From CAYZSU01 sp964480565 (lineage in GTDB: Bacteria; UBA10199; 2-02-FULL-44-16; JAAZCA01), in assembly GCA_964480565.1 (NCBI GenBank), contig CAYZSU010000072.1:1-11155 (forward strand): a stretch of DNA of 11,155 bases, written 5' to 3'. The position numbers and the translations under genes were made by a program. Below, one piece after another: positions 1 to 10,700 of this stretch. A model generated the notes under the pieces. The model searched no databases. It was not told the DNA's origin and saw nothing but the letters and a program-made list of their open reading frames with translations. Position 1 is the stretch's first letter, and every line of letters starts with the position of its first letter.

Positions 1-99
1 TTAATAAAGTATAACAACCATAATTACATTTTATTTCAAAAATTATAATGAAATAAATAAAAAAAAAAAATCAAATTTTTTTACAGAACTAATTCATTA
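1..99. other. A/T-rich leader upstream of the giant rps4 frame, no gene recognised
   Basis: This stretch is almost pure A and T, with a run of 12 A at 59-70 and 7 T at 76-82. The first + frame is open from base 1 to a TAA at 46-48, so up to 15 codons could be the tail of a gene lying to the left, but the residues are too few to recognise. In the frame of the following gene the last stop is TAA at 58-60, so that gene cannot begin before base 61. I see no tRNA cloverleaf or convincing promoter motif. Confidence 0.5.
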
Positions 100-3000
100 T
101 TGCTACTAAGGAAAAAAAAAAAACATATAATAGAAAAGTATACTAATGTATTTATAAAAGTACGTTCTAGTAATTATTTATCTAGGATATATTTAAATTT
201 TAATACTAGGGTATCTTATAAAACTGAAAAATATATCAGTTTTATGAAAGGTAGGTATTTTCATTTAAAAGTAATACCATATGGACCTAAGTTTATAAAT
301 ATATATAGTAAATTTTTTTTTTTATTTAGTGAATTAAGAATGAGATTTATAAGTAACTATTCATATAAATATGATAATATTTATACAGATAGAGTCCTTG
401 AGTCATCTAATAATTATAATTTATATACAAATAGATATATTGAAGCTACATATGAATATTGTATAATGAAAAATTATACTTATCAATATAGAAAAATGTA
501 TTTATTTAGTGATGATTTGTCTTTGACTTTATTGTTAAAAAAAAACTATAGTAGTATATTTAATTTATATAGTAGTATTCCTAGTACAATGTCAAATATA
601 TTATTATATATACAAAGAAAGTATAAAGCATTATTTAGTATATCTAACACCAATCAATTTCAAAGATATATATTTATTAATAAATTTTTTGAAAACATAT
701 TATTAAGTAATAATATACAAATGTTATTAAAACGTATATTGGATGTGAAATATATTGATTTTGATGGATATAGTATGTATTTAAATTATCAGTATTATCA
801 TTATTTAGATGATAAGAAGAATAAAAAAGAAGGGTCTTATGTTAGTAAAAAAATAGTACAAATTGATGATAAGTACTTAGGATTACCTAATTTAAATATA
901 ATATATTATAGTGTATGGTATATGTTACTACATTCATTTTTATATAAATATCAGTATAGTTTACATGGTCATTCTTCATTGTTATCATGGTTTATACATA
1001 TAGAGTCATTCACCCCATTACATGAAAAACTAATAAAAGAATTTAATGATTTTGATAATGAAGAGAAAGATTTATTAAATTTTCCAGGTGATGAATTATG
1101 GTTTAATAAAGATATTTTTAATTTTGTTAATAATAACAATAAGCATTGGAAGAATTTTAGAAAGATATGTGTTTATACTAAATATGAAGAGTACTTTTTT
1201 TTTGTTTATAGATTATTTTATAGTACCTCACTATATCAACATCAAAATTTAAAGGGTATTTATAATTTATATAAATATGGGTATTTTGGTTTTAGGTCAA
1301 AGGTATTCATTAGGTATATAAAGTTAAGAAAACAATTAGCTTATTTATGTATAATAAAAAAATTATCCTATAGACGTTTAAAGTTTAGTGTATTTTCTAA
1401 TTATAAATCATTAGAATATTGGGCTGAAGTATCTGAAAAAGCAAATTTTGGAATAGGTAGTAGTATGTTTATAAATAATTTTTTTAATTGTTTAATAGGA
1501 AATCAAATTTTATTTGATAATCGTTATACAGTAGAGCGTAAATTGTATTATAAACGTCATGTGCCTATTAATCAATTACATACTGAATATTTAGGATATT
1601 TAAAAGGAAAAAAAAATATTAAGTATTATAGGAGTAAGAAGTATATTCGTGATAATATAAGGAATTTATTAAATTATAGGTATAAGATTGAGCGAGCATT
1701 TAGGGATACAAGAGATTTTTTTAATCCTAATATTGATCTTGGTATAATAACAAGTAGTATTAATAATATGTACGTAACAACAAGAGCTAATTATTTATTT
1801 AATATATTTAAATATAGTATATCACCATTTGGAGATTTAGTTCATACTGACGTGCAAGGATCTAGATGTCTAAATGCAATTAATTTACCTATTAATTTAT
1901 ATTTTTGGAATGATATTATGCTTTTTGATAGTATTTTTAGTCAGAAGAATAGAGAGTTTAATTCTCATATTTTTAATTATTATAAATGTAATGTTACTTC
2001 ATTATATTATAATTCAAGATTTTATGATGAATTATTTAATAATTCATACTATGGGTTATTTGATTATTCTATTATATTAGGTAAAATTGAGTATGGTACA
2101 GTTGGATTACTAAAAGGTTTAATGTCTTATGTATTAAGGAGCGTAAGTTATTTTATACATAGTGGGGTAATATTTAAACATTTTAAATATTTTCAAAATT
2201 TAAGTAATTTTAATAGTGATTTAACAAATTCAAGTTATTTAAATTTTATAAGTTCAAGTAAAGATTTATTATTTAATAATATGTGGATATATTCACTAAT
2301 TAAGGTAGAGCTATTATTAAGTTATAGGATTTATTTAACTAAGTATTTAATATCTAATTTTATATTTAAAAGAAATATAAAAAAATATAATTATAATAAT
2401 ACTCTTTCCTTAACACTATATAAATATAAAATTAAAAATTATATTAATTATATCTCGAATTCCCCAATTTGTAATGAACGTCGTATATTTCATATGAATA
2501 AATACTTTATAAAGCGTTATAAGCAATATTTAAGATGTATATTAATATTAGATCAATGGATAAAATATTGGAATTTATTTTTTGGTAATGATAATATTAT
2601 TAGTATAAAGAATATTAATTTTGTTAATATAGTAAAAATTATCAATACAGTAGTTATAACAGATGAATCGGAAGAAGAAAATGAATTATCTACATATTAT
2701 TATAATTGTATTTATAATAGTAGGCAATTTTTTAATTTTTATGGTTCTAATATATGGTTTTATAAAAATATTCCATCATTTATTAGAAATGAATATTATT
2801 CACAAATATATAGTACGATAAATAGATTGGAAGTATCAATTTATGATAGTATTTATTATAATAATAATATCTATAATTATCTCATATATAGGTTAATAAT
2901 TTTAACAGATAATATAGTCGTCATATTAAAATATTATATAACTGTATTTGGGAAATTATTTAGTAACTTATTTTTTATATCTTTTTATAATGCATACATT

Positions 3001-4722
3001 GATCAGATGAGATATGTATATCAATTACTTTTAATTTATAATAGTTTTATAGGAGAGTGTAATTTTACTTATAATTCATCAACAGTAGTATTTAAAATTA
3101 GTAATATAATTAGGTCAAGGTATATATCTGAATATATTAATATTAGTTTGTCTATACGTAAATATTTTCGTAAATATATTAAAATAAGTAGACGTGCTTC
3201 TTATAAATTGAAAATAAATTTTATAAATAGGAAAGGTAAACGTATGGCTATTTATATGAAGTCTTTAAATAAACTTTCAAATTTACATTTAGAAAAATTT
3301 TTTAATATTTATTTATTTTATAATATAGGTAAGGTTATTAAATTTAAGAGTAAAGTATTGTATTCATTATCATGTTTAGTAAGAAAAAGTTTATGTAATA
3401 ATGTTTTTATTTATTTAGTTAATAGTGGTAGGTTATTACAGATTTATAATAATCATATAATAAATTTTATAAATTCTAAAATAATTTCTATGACTAATAA
3501 TAGGGATTATAATACTATTAATTCTTCAACTATATTAAGATATTTTGATTTTTATTCTAAAAGTAAATATTTGTTAGAAAAAAGTTTATTACGTATTAAT
3601 TATGTTGAAAAATCAGAGTATTTTACATATGCTGATTATTTAGCTATGTATGAACCTGGTTCTCTTCAGGTTAGTGGTGATAATTTATATGTATGGTTAT
3701 CACTACATCGTATTGTAAAGGTTGATACTCGTTATTATTATAGTAAATTTTGGTATAGATATGTGCCAGAAGATATATTAAATATTCAACGTTATAGAAG
3801 ATTCCAACAAGAAATTCGTAGGTTAATTTCTAATAAAAAAAAACTTAGGTCAGGTATAATTTATAGACGTTTATTATTATTTAAATTAGTTCCTGGAGAA
3901 TTAAAAGATTGGAATAAACTACATGTAAAGAGACCATATATTCGTGAACAATTTGAAGATAGAGTAAGATTTTTTTATATATTAAAATATAAATATAAAA
4001 TAAGTCGTAAAAAACTATTAAAGGCATTGTATAGTAGATTTTCATCTCCTTATTCATTGTATAGAGCTTATCATTTATTATATTTTAGATTGGATAATAT
4101 ATTATTTAAGTTAAATTTTATACCTTCATTTACTTATTTAAGAGATAATTGGGTTACACATTTTTGGAATATATCTATTAATACAGTTTCTGATACATCT
4201 TTAATACAACGGTCTTTAAAAATAGGAGATATATTTTATATAAAAGATAATCTTCATTTATGTGCGATAAAGAATAGATTGGAGTTTCACTATGAGGCAA
4301 ATTTCTATATGATATATTTATTGTGGATTCGTTTAAATGGTAGAGAGGGGTTACCAACATATGCATCATTACCTTCTCAATATATACATAATTATATATT
4401 AAAAAGCTATATTTGGTATTGGTATAAAATTTTTAAAAATTTAAATTATTATGTTTTTAATAAAGTTAGATATGATTATATTGAGACAAAAATTAAGGTA
4501 TATGGTTTTTGGGCTCATAATTTTCTTTTGTATAAACAATTTAAAAATTATATGGTGATAAACTCAATGGATAATTATGTACGTTGGTATTCAAGTTGTA
4601 TGAGTGGTTTTGTATATAGAGAACCAATAGGATTTTTAAATGGATTACATTATAGTTCATACTATAGAAGCGAAAGTGGTTCATATGGTGGTCATTTAAA
4701 ATTTACTAGTACATATAAATAA
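100..4722 (+). CDS. rps4: Giant mitochondrial small-subunit ribosomal protein uS4 (S4) with a very long N-terminal extension
   Basis: uS4 binds 16S-type rRNA early in small-subunit assembly and, with uS3 and uS5, lines the mRNA entry channel. The uS4 signal is near the C-terminus. A basic segment at residues 1233-1287 includes YRRLLLFKL. It is followed by RVRFFYILKYKYKISRKKLL (1288-1307), which matches the family pattern LRFxYGxxExQLxxyv. Then comes YFRLDNILFKLNF (1328-1340), matching the S4 RNA-binding signature MRLDNvvyRLGFa, and KIGDIFYIKD (1374-1383), matching the end of that domain. Mitochondrial uS4 is commonly a few hundred residues; this frame has 1540. Residues 1-1190 or so are rich in Tyr, Asn, Ile, Lys and Ser and I do not recognise them. 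About 157 residues follow the S4 domain, ending in SGSYGGHLKF and a short tail. The start is uncertain. TTG at 100 is used here, but TTA at 97 or ATC at 70 are possible, and the first in-frame ATG is at 244. rps3 follows after 9 bases, so the two are probably co-transcribed. Ends in TAA. Confidence 0.8.
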   Translation: MLLRKKKKHIIEKYTNVFIKVRSSNYLSRIYLNFNTRVSYKTEKYISFMKGRYFHLKVIPYGPKFINIYSKFFFLFSELRMRFISNYSYKYDNIYTDRVLESSNNYNLYTNRYIEATYEYCIMKNYTYQYRKMYLFSDDLSLTLLLKKNYSSIFNLYSSIPSTMSNILLYIQRKYKALFSISNTNQFQRYIFINKFFENILLSNNIQMLLKRILDVKYIDFDGYSMYLNYQYYHYLDDKKNKKEGSYVSKKIVQIDDKYLGLPNLNIIYYSVWYMLLHSFLYKYQYSLHGHSSLLSWFIHIESFTPLHEKLIKEFNDFDNEEKDLLNFPGDELWFNKDIFNFVNNNNKHWKNFRKICVYTKYEEYFFFVYRLFYSTSLYQHQNLKGIYNLYKYGYFGFRSKVFIRYIKLRKQLAYLCIIKKLSYRRLKFSVFSNYKSLEYWAEVSEKANFGIGSSMFINNFFNCLIGNQILFDNRYTVERKLYYKRHVPINQLHTEYLGYLKGKKNIKYYRSKKYIRDNIRNLLNYRYKIERAFRDTRDFFNPNIDLGIITSSINNMYVTTRANYLFNIFKYSISPFGDLVHTDVQGSRCLNAINLPINLYFWNDIMLFDSIFSQKNREFNSHIFNYYKCNVTSLYYNSRFYDELFNNSYYGLFDYSIILGKIEYGTVGLLKGLMSYVLRSVSYFIHSGVIFKHFKYFQNLSNFNSDLTNSSYLNFISSSKDLLFNNMWIYSLIKVELLLSYRIYLTKYLISNFIFKRNIKKYNYNNTLSLTLYKYKIKNYINYISNSPICNERRIFHMNKYFIKRYKQYLRCILILDQWIKYWNLFFGNDNIISIKNINFVNIVKIINTVVITDESEEENELSTYYYNCIYNSRQFFNFYGSNIWFYKNIPSFIRNEYYSQIYSTINRLEVSIYDSIYYNNNIYNYLIYRLIILTDNIVVILKYYITVFGKLFSNLFFISFYNAYIDQMRYVYQLLLIYNSFIGECNFTYNSSTVVFKISNIIRSRYISEYINISLSIRKYFRKYIKISRRASYKLKINFINRKGKRMAIYMKSLNKLSNLHLEKFFNIYLFYNIGKVIKFKSKVLYSLSCLVRKSLCNNVFIYLVNSGRLLQIYNNHIINFINSKIISMTNNRDYNTINSSTILRYFDFYSKSKYLLEKSLLRINYVEKSEYFTYADYLAMYEPGSLQVSGDNLYVWLSLHRIVKVDTRYYYSKFWYRYVPEDILNIQRYRRFQQEIRRLISNKKKLRSGIIYRRLLLFKLVPGELKDWNKLHVKRPYIREQFEDRVRFFYILKYKYKISRKKLLKALYSRFSSPYSLYRAYHLLYFRLDNILFKLNFIPSFTYLRDNWVTHFWNISINTVSDTSLIQRSLKIGDIFYIKDNLHLCAIKNRLEFHYEANFYMIYLLWIRLNGREGLPTYASLPSQYIHNYILKSYIWYWYKIFKNLNYYVFNKVRYDYIETKIKVYGFWAHNFLLYKQFKNYMVINSMDNYVRWYSSCMSGFVYREPIGFLNGLHYSSYYRSESGSYGGHLKFTSTYK
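3796..4248 (+). other. uS4 core domain within the giant rps4 frame
   Basis: Residues 1233-1383 of the giant frame hold all the recognisable uS4 sequence. The block after RLDN (1330-1333) keeps the family spacing: LNFIPSFTYLRDNW stands where bacterial uS4 has LGFAxTxxxARQLV, and His1354 may correspond to the conserved His before the VNG turn, although the VNG itself is not kept. KIGD (1374-1377) stands for the KPGD or RPxD turn. These matches come from reading by eye against remembered family patterns; no alignment was computed. Confidence 0.78.
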
Positions 4723-4731
4723 AAAATAATA

Positions 4732-7700
4732 TTGATTAGACGAAAACAACATTGGAAAACTAAGTCTTCATCAGGTTATGCAATTAGTGTTGGTAGAGTT
4801 TCAGTGTGGAAACTACATTGGTTCGGTGGTAGTTCAAAAATATATATTAATTTATTAATTATATCTTTAATTCTAAATGATATGATAGAGCACGTATATA
4901 GAAAAATATTTATGATAACCAATGTAGCAAGGTTAAAAATATCATCTATGTGCATTAGTTTACGTCCTCAAATGGTGGGAGATATAGATATGGTTTGGTT
5001 ATTACGTAGAGTTGTACGTAATTATATGGAAGAAGTAGTATGGTGGTTTTTTTACAATGTTATGCATGATATATTAAATAATAAGTATTATATATTAGGT
5101 CAATATATGGGTAGCTTAACTATAAAATCTTTTATGAATTTTTCAAAAAGTGTGGTGCAATATGGTAGGCTATTCAAGCCATTTGTAAGTAGAAGAAATT
5201 CTATAATAAGTGATTTTAAGAGTTTTATAAGTATTACTATAACATCTATGTATAGTAGGAATATATATAGTGACTTATTGTTAGATATGTTGAAAATGTA
5301 TACAAGTGATAAAAGTATATTTAAGTTATTTAAATTATATACAGGAATATATTATATAAAATATAATATTAATTACTTATATAGTTATTATTTATTCTTA
5401 TTATTATATATTTTAAGTTGTAAAGATATACGGAAGCAATTACATATTATTAAACATTTTATATTATCTATTAATTTAAAATATAGTTATATAGTTAGTC
5501 ATGATAGTAATATTATGTTTTATATGTATAGATTTTATAATATACATGATGTATATACAGGAGAAATTAAAAATAGGGGTTATTTAAATATATTTATAAA
5601 ATATATTTTATCAATAAATAGTAGTTGGTTGTATAAAAAAGTATGTCAAATAGTATTATATATAGAATATGAGTATAGTTATTTATATAGATATTTTACT
5701 AATTTGATGAAAATATATAGTATTGGTTGTGTAAGTTTTTTTAGAAATTTTTGTGTTCTTCATACTAATGATTTTTCATCAGTTATTAATATTTTATATT
5801 ATAAATATTTGAATATAAAGTTTAATTATTCAAGAAATAATATTATTACAAGTAGTATACCTATAAAACAATGTATTAATACACATATTTTATTAAATTT
5901 TATTAATTTTTATAATAAAGATTTATACCTAGCTAATGTATATGGATATATAGATATATTTTATTATTATTACGGAAAATCTATGTATTATAGGGGATTT
6001 TGGTACTATAATGTTTCACCAAGAGGATCTATTGTATTAATACACTTTATACGTAGAATATATATGACATTATATTTATATTTAACTTATAGAAATATAT
6101 CAATTTTAAAACCAATAAAATTTGAATATTTTAAAATGGTACATAAATTAAAATATTTTAGTGAGTATAAGTATAAATTAAGTTTAAATCATAAAGTTTA
6201 TACAAATCCAATTAAAAGTACATGGACTAAATCTCAAAAATTTATTCATAATTTTTATAAGATTACTATGAATACTAAGTTACATTTTATTTTTATGCTA
6301 TGGAATTCGTATCTTCAATTATTACATGATGTATATATAAATATTAGAACAGTTATAGAAAAGTTGTACCTAATATTTTATACATTAAAGTATAAATATT
6401 ATAATTTATTTAATTATATAAATAAGAGTAAGTATCTACTTGGTATAAGTTGCATATGGAAGTTTATTATTCAAATATATATAAAAAAATCCAAATTATT
6501 TTATAGTATATTTATACAAAGATCTAATGCATTTAAAAGTTATAAAATTTTTAGAAATTGGATTTTCGGCCGTATAACAATTTGTAATAAATTATTAAGT
6601 ATAATTGCTATATTATTACTACGTGTAAAAAGATATCCAACTTTAAAGATACGTCATCCTCGTCCTGAACCAAATTCATCAGCTAAATTATTATCTGTAT
6701 TTTTTTTTAAAAGTTTAGAACAGAATTTATATAGGCACTATTGTAGTAATTTACTTTATAATAGTCAAATTATTAATTTATATAAATATTATAATACGAA
6801 GATGGTTAGGTTTATAAAGAATAATAATTATAATAGTTATAAGTCATATATAAAGTATATATCTGGTATTGGTATGAAATTTCATAAACAATATTTTATT
6901 GATAGTAAATCTAATACATTTTATCTTTATAATATTTATAGAAAGTTAATAAATTATTATAATAGTGTAGGTGATATATTATTATTTGTTATTAATTTAT
7001 TTAAAAAGGTAAATAAGTTATTATATAGATATAAGTATATTTTATATTTAATTTATAATAATTTTAAAAATGATATTGTACAACATTATTATATAATTTT
7101 AATAAAAAGAGTAAAGTACATCTCAAAAATTATTATACAGTCAAAATATGTATTATATATGCTTAGTAGTAGATTTAACAAATCTATATTTGGAGTTGTA
7201 AACTGTGTACTTATTGTTGAGCAGTTAAAAATAAGTTCTAACACATTTAAAGCTTTAGGATCATTAGGATTTTTTGTATGCCTTAAAGAACGTATGAATT
7301 ATTTATATAAAATATTTTATTTTAAATTAATAATTTATAGGGAATACTGTATAGGTTTATTACATAATTTAGCATCAAGATTTTCTATAGTTATGTTATT
7401 TACTAGTATTTCAATATTTAGGGAATTTTATTGTTTTATAAATTTATATTTGTGGAAGTTGAGTAATTATACATCCTTGAGTATAAATGAATATATATCA
7501 TTATCTTCTTATTTAGTAACATATTTTAATTATTCAGTATATAGTATATTATATATTTATACTGGGAGTTTGTATGAACGAGGGATTCTTAATTATAAAA
7601 TTGGTAATATTTACACTCTTGCAACAGATGATATACATAACTATAATAAAGGTTACTGGATGCGGTATGGTAAGTATATTAAGCATGTAGATTATAGATA

Positions 7701-10700
7701 TATGTATCATAGTAAAGATACATATAGTTATATATTTTCATCATTGTTTGGTGATTATATTCAACGTTGGTATAGGTCATATATTCAATATTTATTTAAT
7801 ATTAAGGTAAGTAATGATCTTAATTATAATGATATATTATCTAATATTGAGTTATCTTATAAATATTTATCATATATATATAAATTTTCTCTTCATATAA
7901 AAAGATATATTAACTATATTGGAAATAATTTGTTTTCAGGACATTCCTATCTTAAATCTAGAAAATTTACTCGTATGAAGTTTATATTTTCAAAGATGAT
8001 TTCGTGTAGTATCATGAGGGTATATTATTCTGTATTTATATTAAAAGTTATGATGCGAAATTTGATTAAAAAATCATTTTTATATAAAAATATTTTTAAA
8101 AGTAATAATAATATATATAATATTTCAAAAATAAAACATATTTACTATCATATGTATAGCAATTCAAAGTATTATAGTAAATATGGAGTATATAGAATGT
8201 TCACTATGATTAAAAGTAAAACATATTATAGATTTACAAAAATAATGCGTGTTAATATAGTATTAGATAGAATATTATATAGGGATGTAGGTACTAATGT
8301 TATAGTAGTACCTATATTATTAAACCAACTATTAAAATTTGATAAATTAATTTATAATATTTTACATAGGCTTGGTAAAAGATATATATGTTATTGTATA
8401 AAAAATAATAGATTAAAATTTTTATATAATAATTATACATATAGATATATTAAACATATATTAAATAAATTTAAAAAAAATAGCAATATTATAAAAAATT
8501 ATACAAAAATAGTTAGCAAATATAAACAAAAAAATAATATAGGAGTTTGTATGAATTATAAATATATTCATGAAAAATTAAATTTTAATATGTTATTTAA
8601 TATGTATGCTAAAAAATATAATTATATGTTGAGTTTAGGAGTTAATTTATCCGTAATTAAGTATAAATTTTATAAATTTATTTATAAAAAATTATTAAAG
8701 GCTATATATGTAAATCGAATGGTGAAGTATAGAAAAGCTAAAAATATATTTACTTTTTATAATAATAAAAAATATATCTTAAAGCCAGTTAAACATAGAA
8801 TTTTGTTGTGGAAATTTAAAATTATTAGATATATAGGAAAGTTATATTATTTTAGACCATTTTTAAATTATATTTATTTTATTTTTAGTTATTTTATTTT
8901 ATTATATAATAATATTTTTAAGAATGAGTTTTTCTATAAAAGTTTATTTAATATATCTAGATATAGTATTTCTAATATAGTGCATAGTGATCAAGAATTT
9001 TTTTTTAAATATGTTCATTTAAATTATAATTTATATAGAAGTAGTAATATAGTGTATTTATTAGGAAAATTATATGATTTTAGTAGATCTATTTTATTAG
9101 AGAATATTTATTATTATAGTATAAGTACAAAGTTATTTTCAAGTTTAGAATATGAATATAATTTTGTTCTTATATTTACATTATGTTCTTTTTATTATAT
9201 ATTTAGAATTTTAGTATATAATAAAACAAGTGAATTAAAGACTTTTAATACTATACTTAACTCATTTCAATATAAAGAAATTAATTTTATATGTTTAAAC
9301 TATAAGTTATTATCATTTATAACTATATTTAATAAGATATATATATTTACAAAAGAATATAAAGAATCTATATTAAGTATTATATTCTTTTATATTAGAT
9401 GTATAAATATTTATTCAATGTATTCATATGACTATAGTTTAAGGATATCTATATATAAAAATGAAAGTTCATATATACTTATTCATAAATTTTTTTATAT
9501 TTTATTATATTTATATTATGAGTATGGTTATATAAAGTATATATTAAAATATTTTTTGAGTTTATCTATATATAATTTAGGTAACAATATATTACTACAA
9601 AGTATTATAAAGATAAATAATACTAGAAGTCTAGTATATACAAAATTATATGTATTAAATTATATTTATAGAAGAACACATTTATTAAGAAATACTAAGA
9701 TTTCAAGATTATATAGTAATAGTATGTTAATGTTAAGATTATATAAATTATTTAATTTGTATTACTTACATGGTAGTAAGAGATTTTATAAATATAAAAC
9801 CTATAGTTATAGGCGTAAACTTTACAATTTATTAAATTTTATTTATAGTATTAATTTAAGTAGTCATAGTAAGCTATATAGTGGTTCTTATGGTAAAATT
9901 AATACACGATTATTACGATGGAGATATTTTTTATATCCATATAGACTTGAAGCTCGTAGAAATAGATTTTTAGGAAAGTATCTTTATAATTCAGTTCCAA
10001 ATCAAATGTCTTCTAATTGGTTTATGTACAGTAGATCAAGTTATTGGAATAGGGAATTTTGGTATAATATGGCAATTTTTGAAAGATCGTATATAGGTAC
10101 TAAAAATGAATTTTCTGATATATTTGGAATATTTAAATTAATATATAGTCCTATTATGTTTGAGGATTATTTATTTTTTTTTATGCTTTATATGTTTCAT
10201 AGGTATATAGATATGTATATATCGCAATTTATTTATCCAACTAGTAATGTAGATATAATGAATTATTTACCTAGTATATATACTAATGAAAGTTTTTTAG
10301 ATCCACCTATTATTGATCCAGATTTTATATGTAAATATATAAAAGTTGCTATAAAAAAAAAAGATACTTTATATGAAGCTATATCTGAAGTTAGAGTTTG
10401 GATAAATAGAAGTTTACATAGGTATTTTACATATTCTTATTTTCATAGAAAATATAGTAGAAAAAAAACAGTTGATAATAAGTTAAATATTGATAAGCCA
10501 CTTGTAAGGTCTGTAAAGATAGAGATTTCAGGTAGAGTAAATGATAGACGTAGAACTGTTGTAAGAGTATATAAATCTGGCTGGAAAGTAACAACTTCAA
10601 GAATTTATGATAGACCACTACAATATTCTTCAACACAAGGTCAGTCTAAATATGGAGTATTTGGTATTAAAGTATGGGTTTTTTTTCATCATCAATTAAC

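Noticed and set aside
205..360. Faint uS19-like pattern at residues 36-60 of the first giant frame (YGPKFINIY followed by SELR)
   Set aside because: A uS19-uS3 gene order made this tempting, but the spacing between the supposed NGK and GEF motifs is too short and the rest of uS19 is missing. The strong uS4 match at the other end gives a better identity for the gene.
1874..2080. Small + strand open frame inside rps4, hydrophobic
   Set aside because: It lies out of frame within the coding giant frame, its composition is what A/T-rich shadow frames give, and no family is recognisable.
4178..4369. Minus-strand open frame antisense to the uS4 domain
   Set aside because: It overlaps the most conserved part of rps4 on the other strand and shows no recognisable motif.
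10427..10636. Minus-strand open frame antisense to the uS3 C-domain
   Set aside because: It is antisense to well-conserved uS3 sequence; its Tyr/Leu/Phe-rich product is a shadow.
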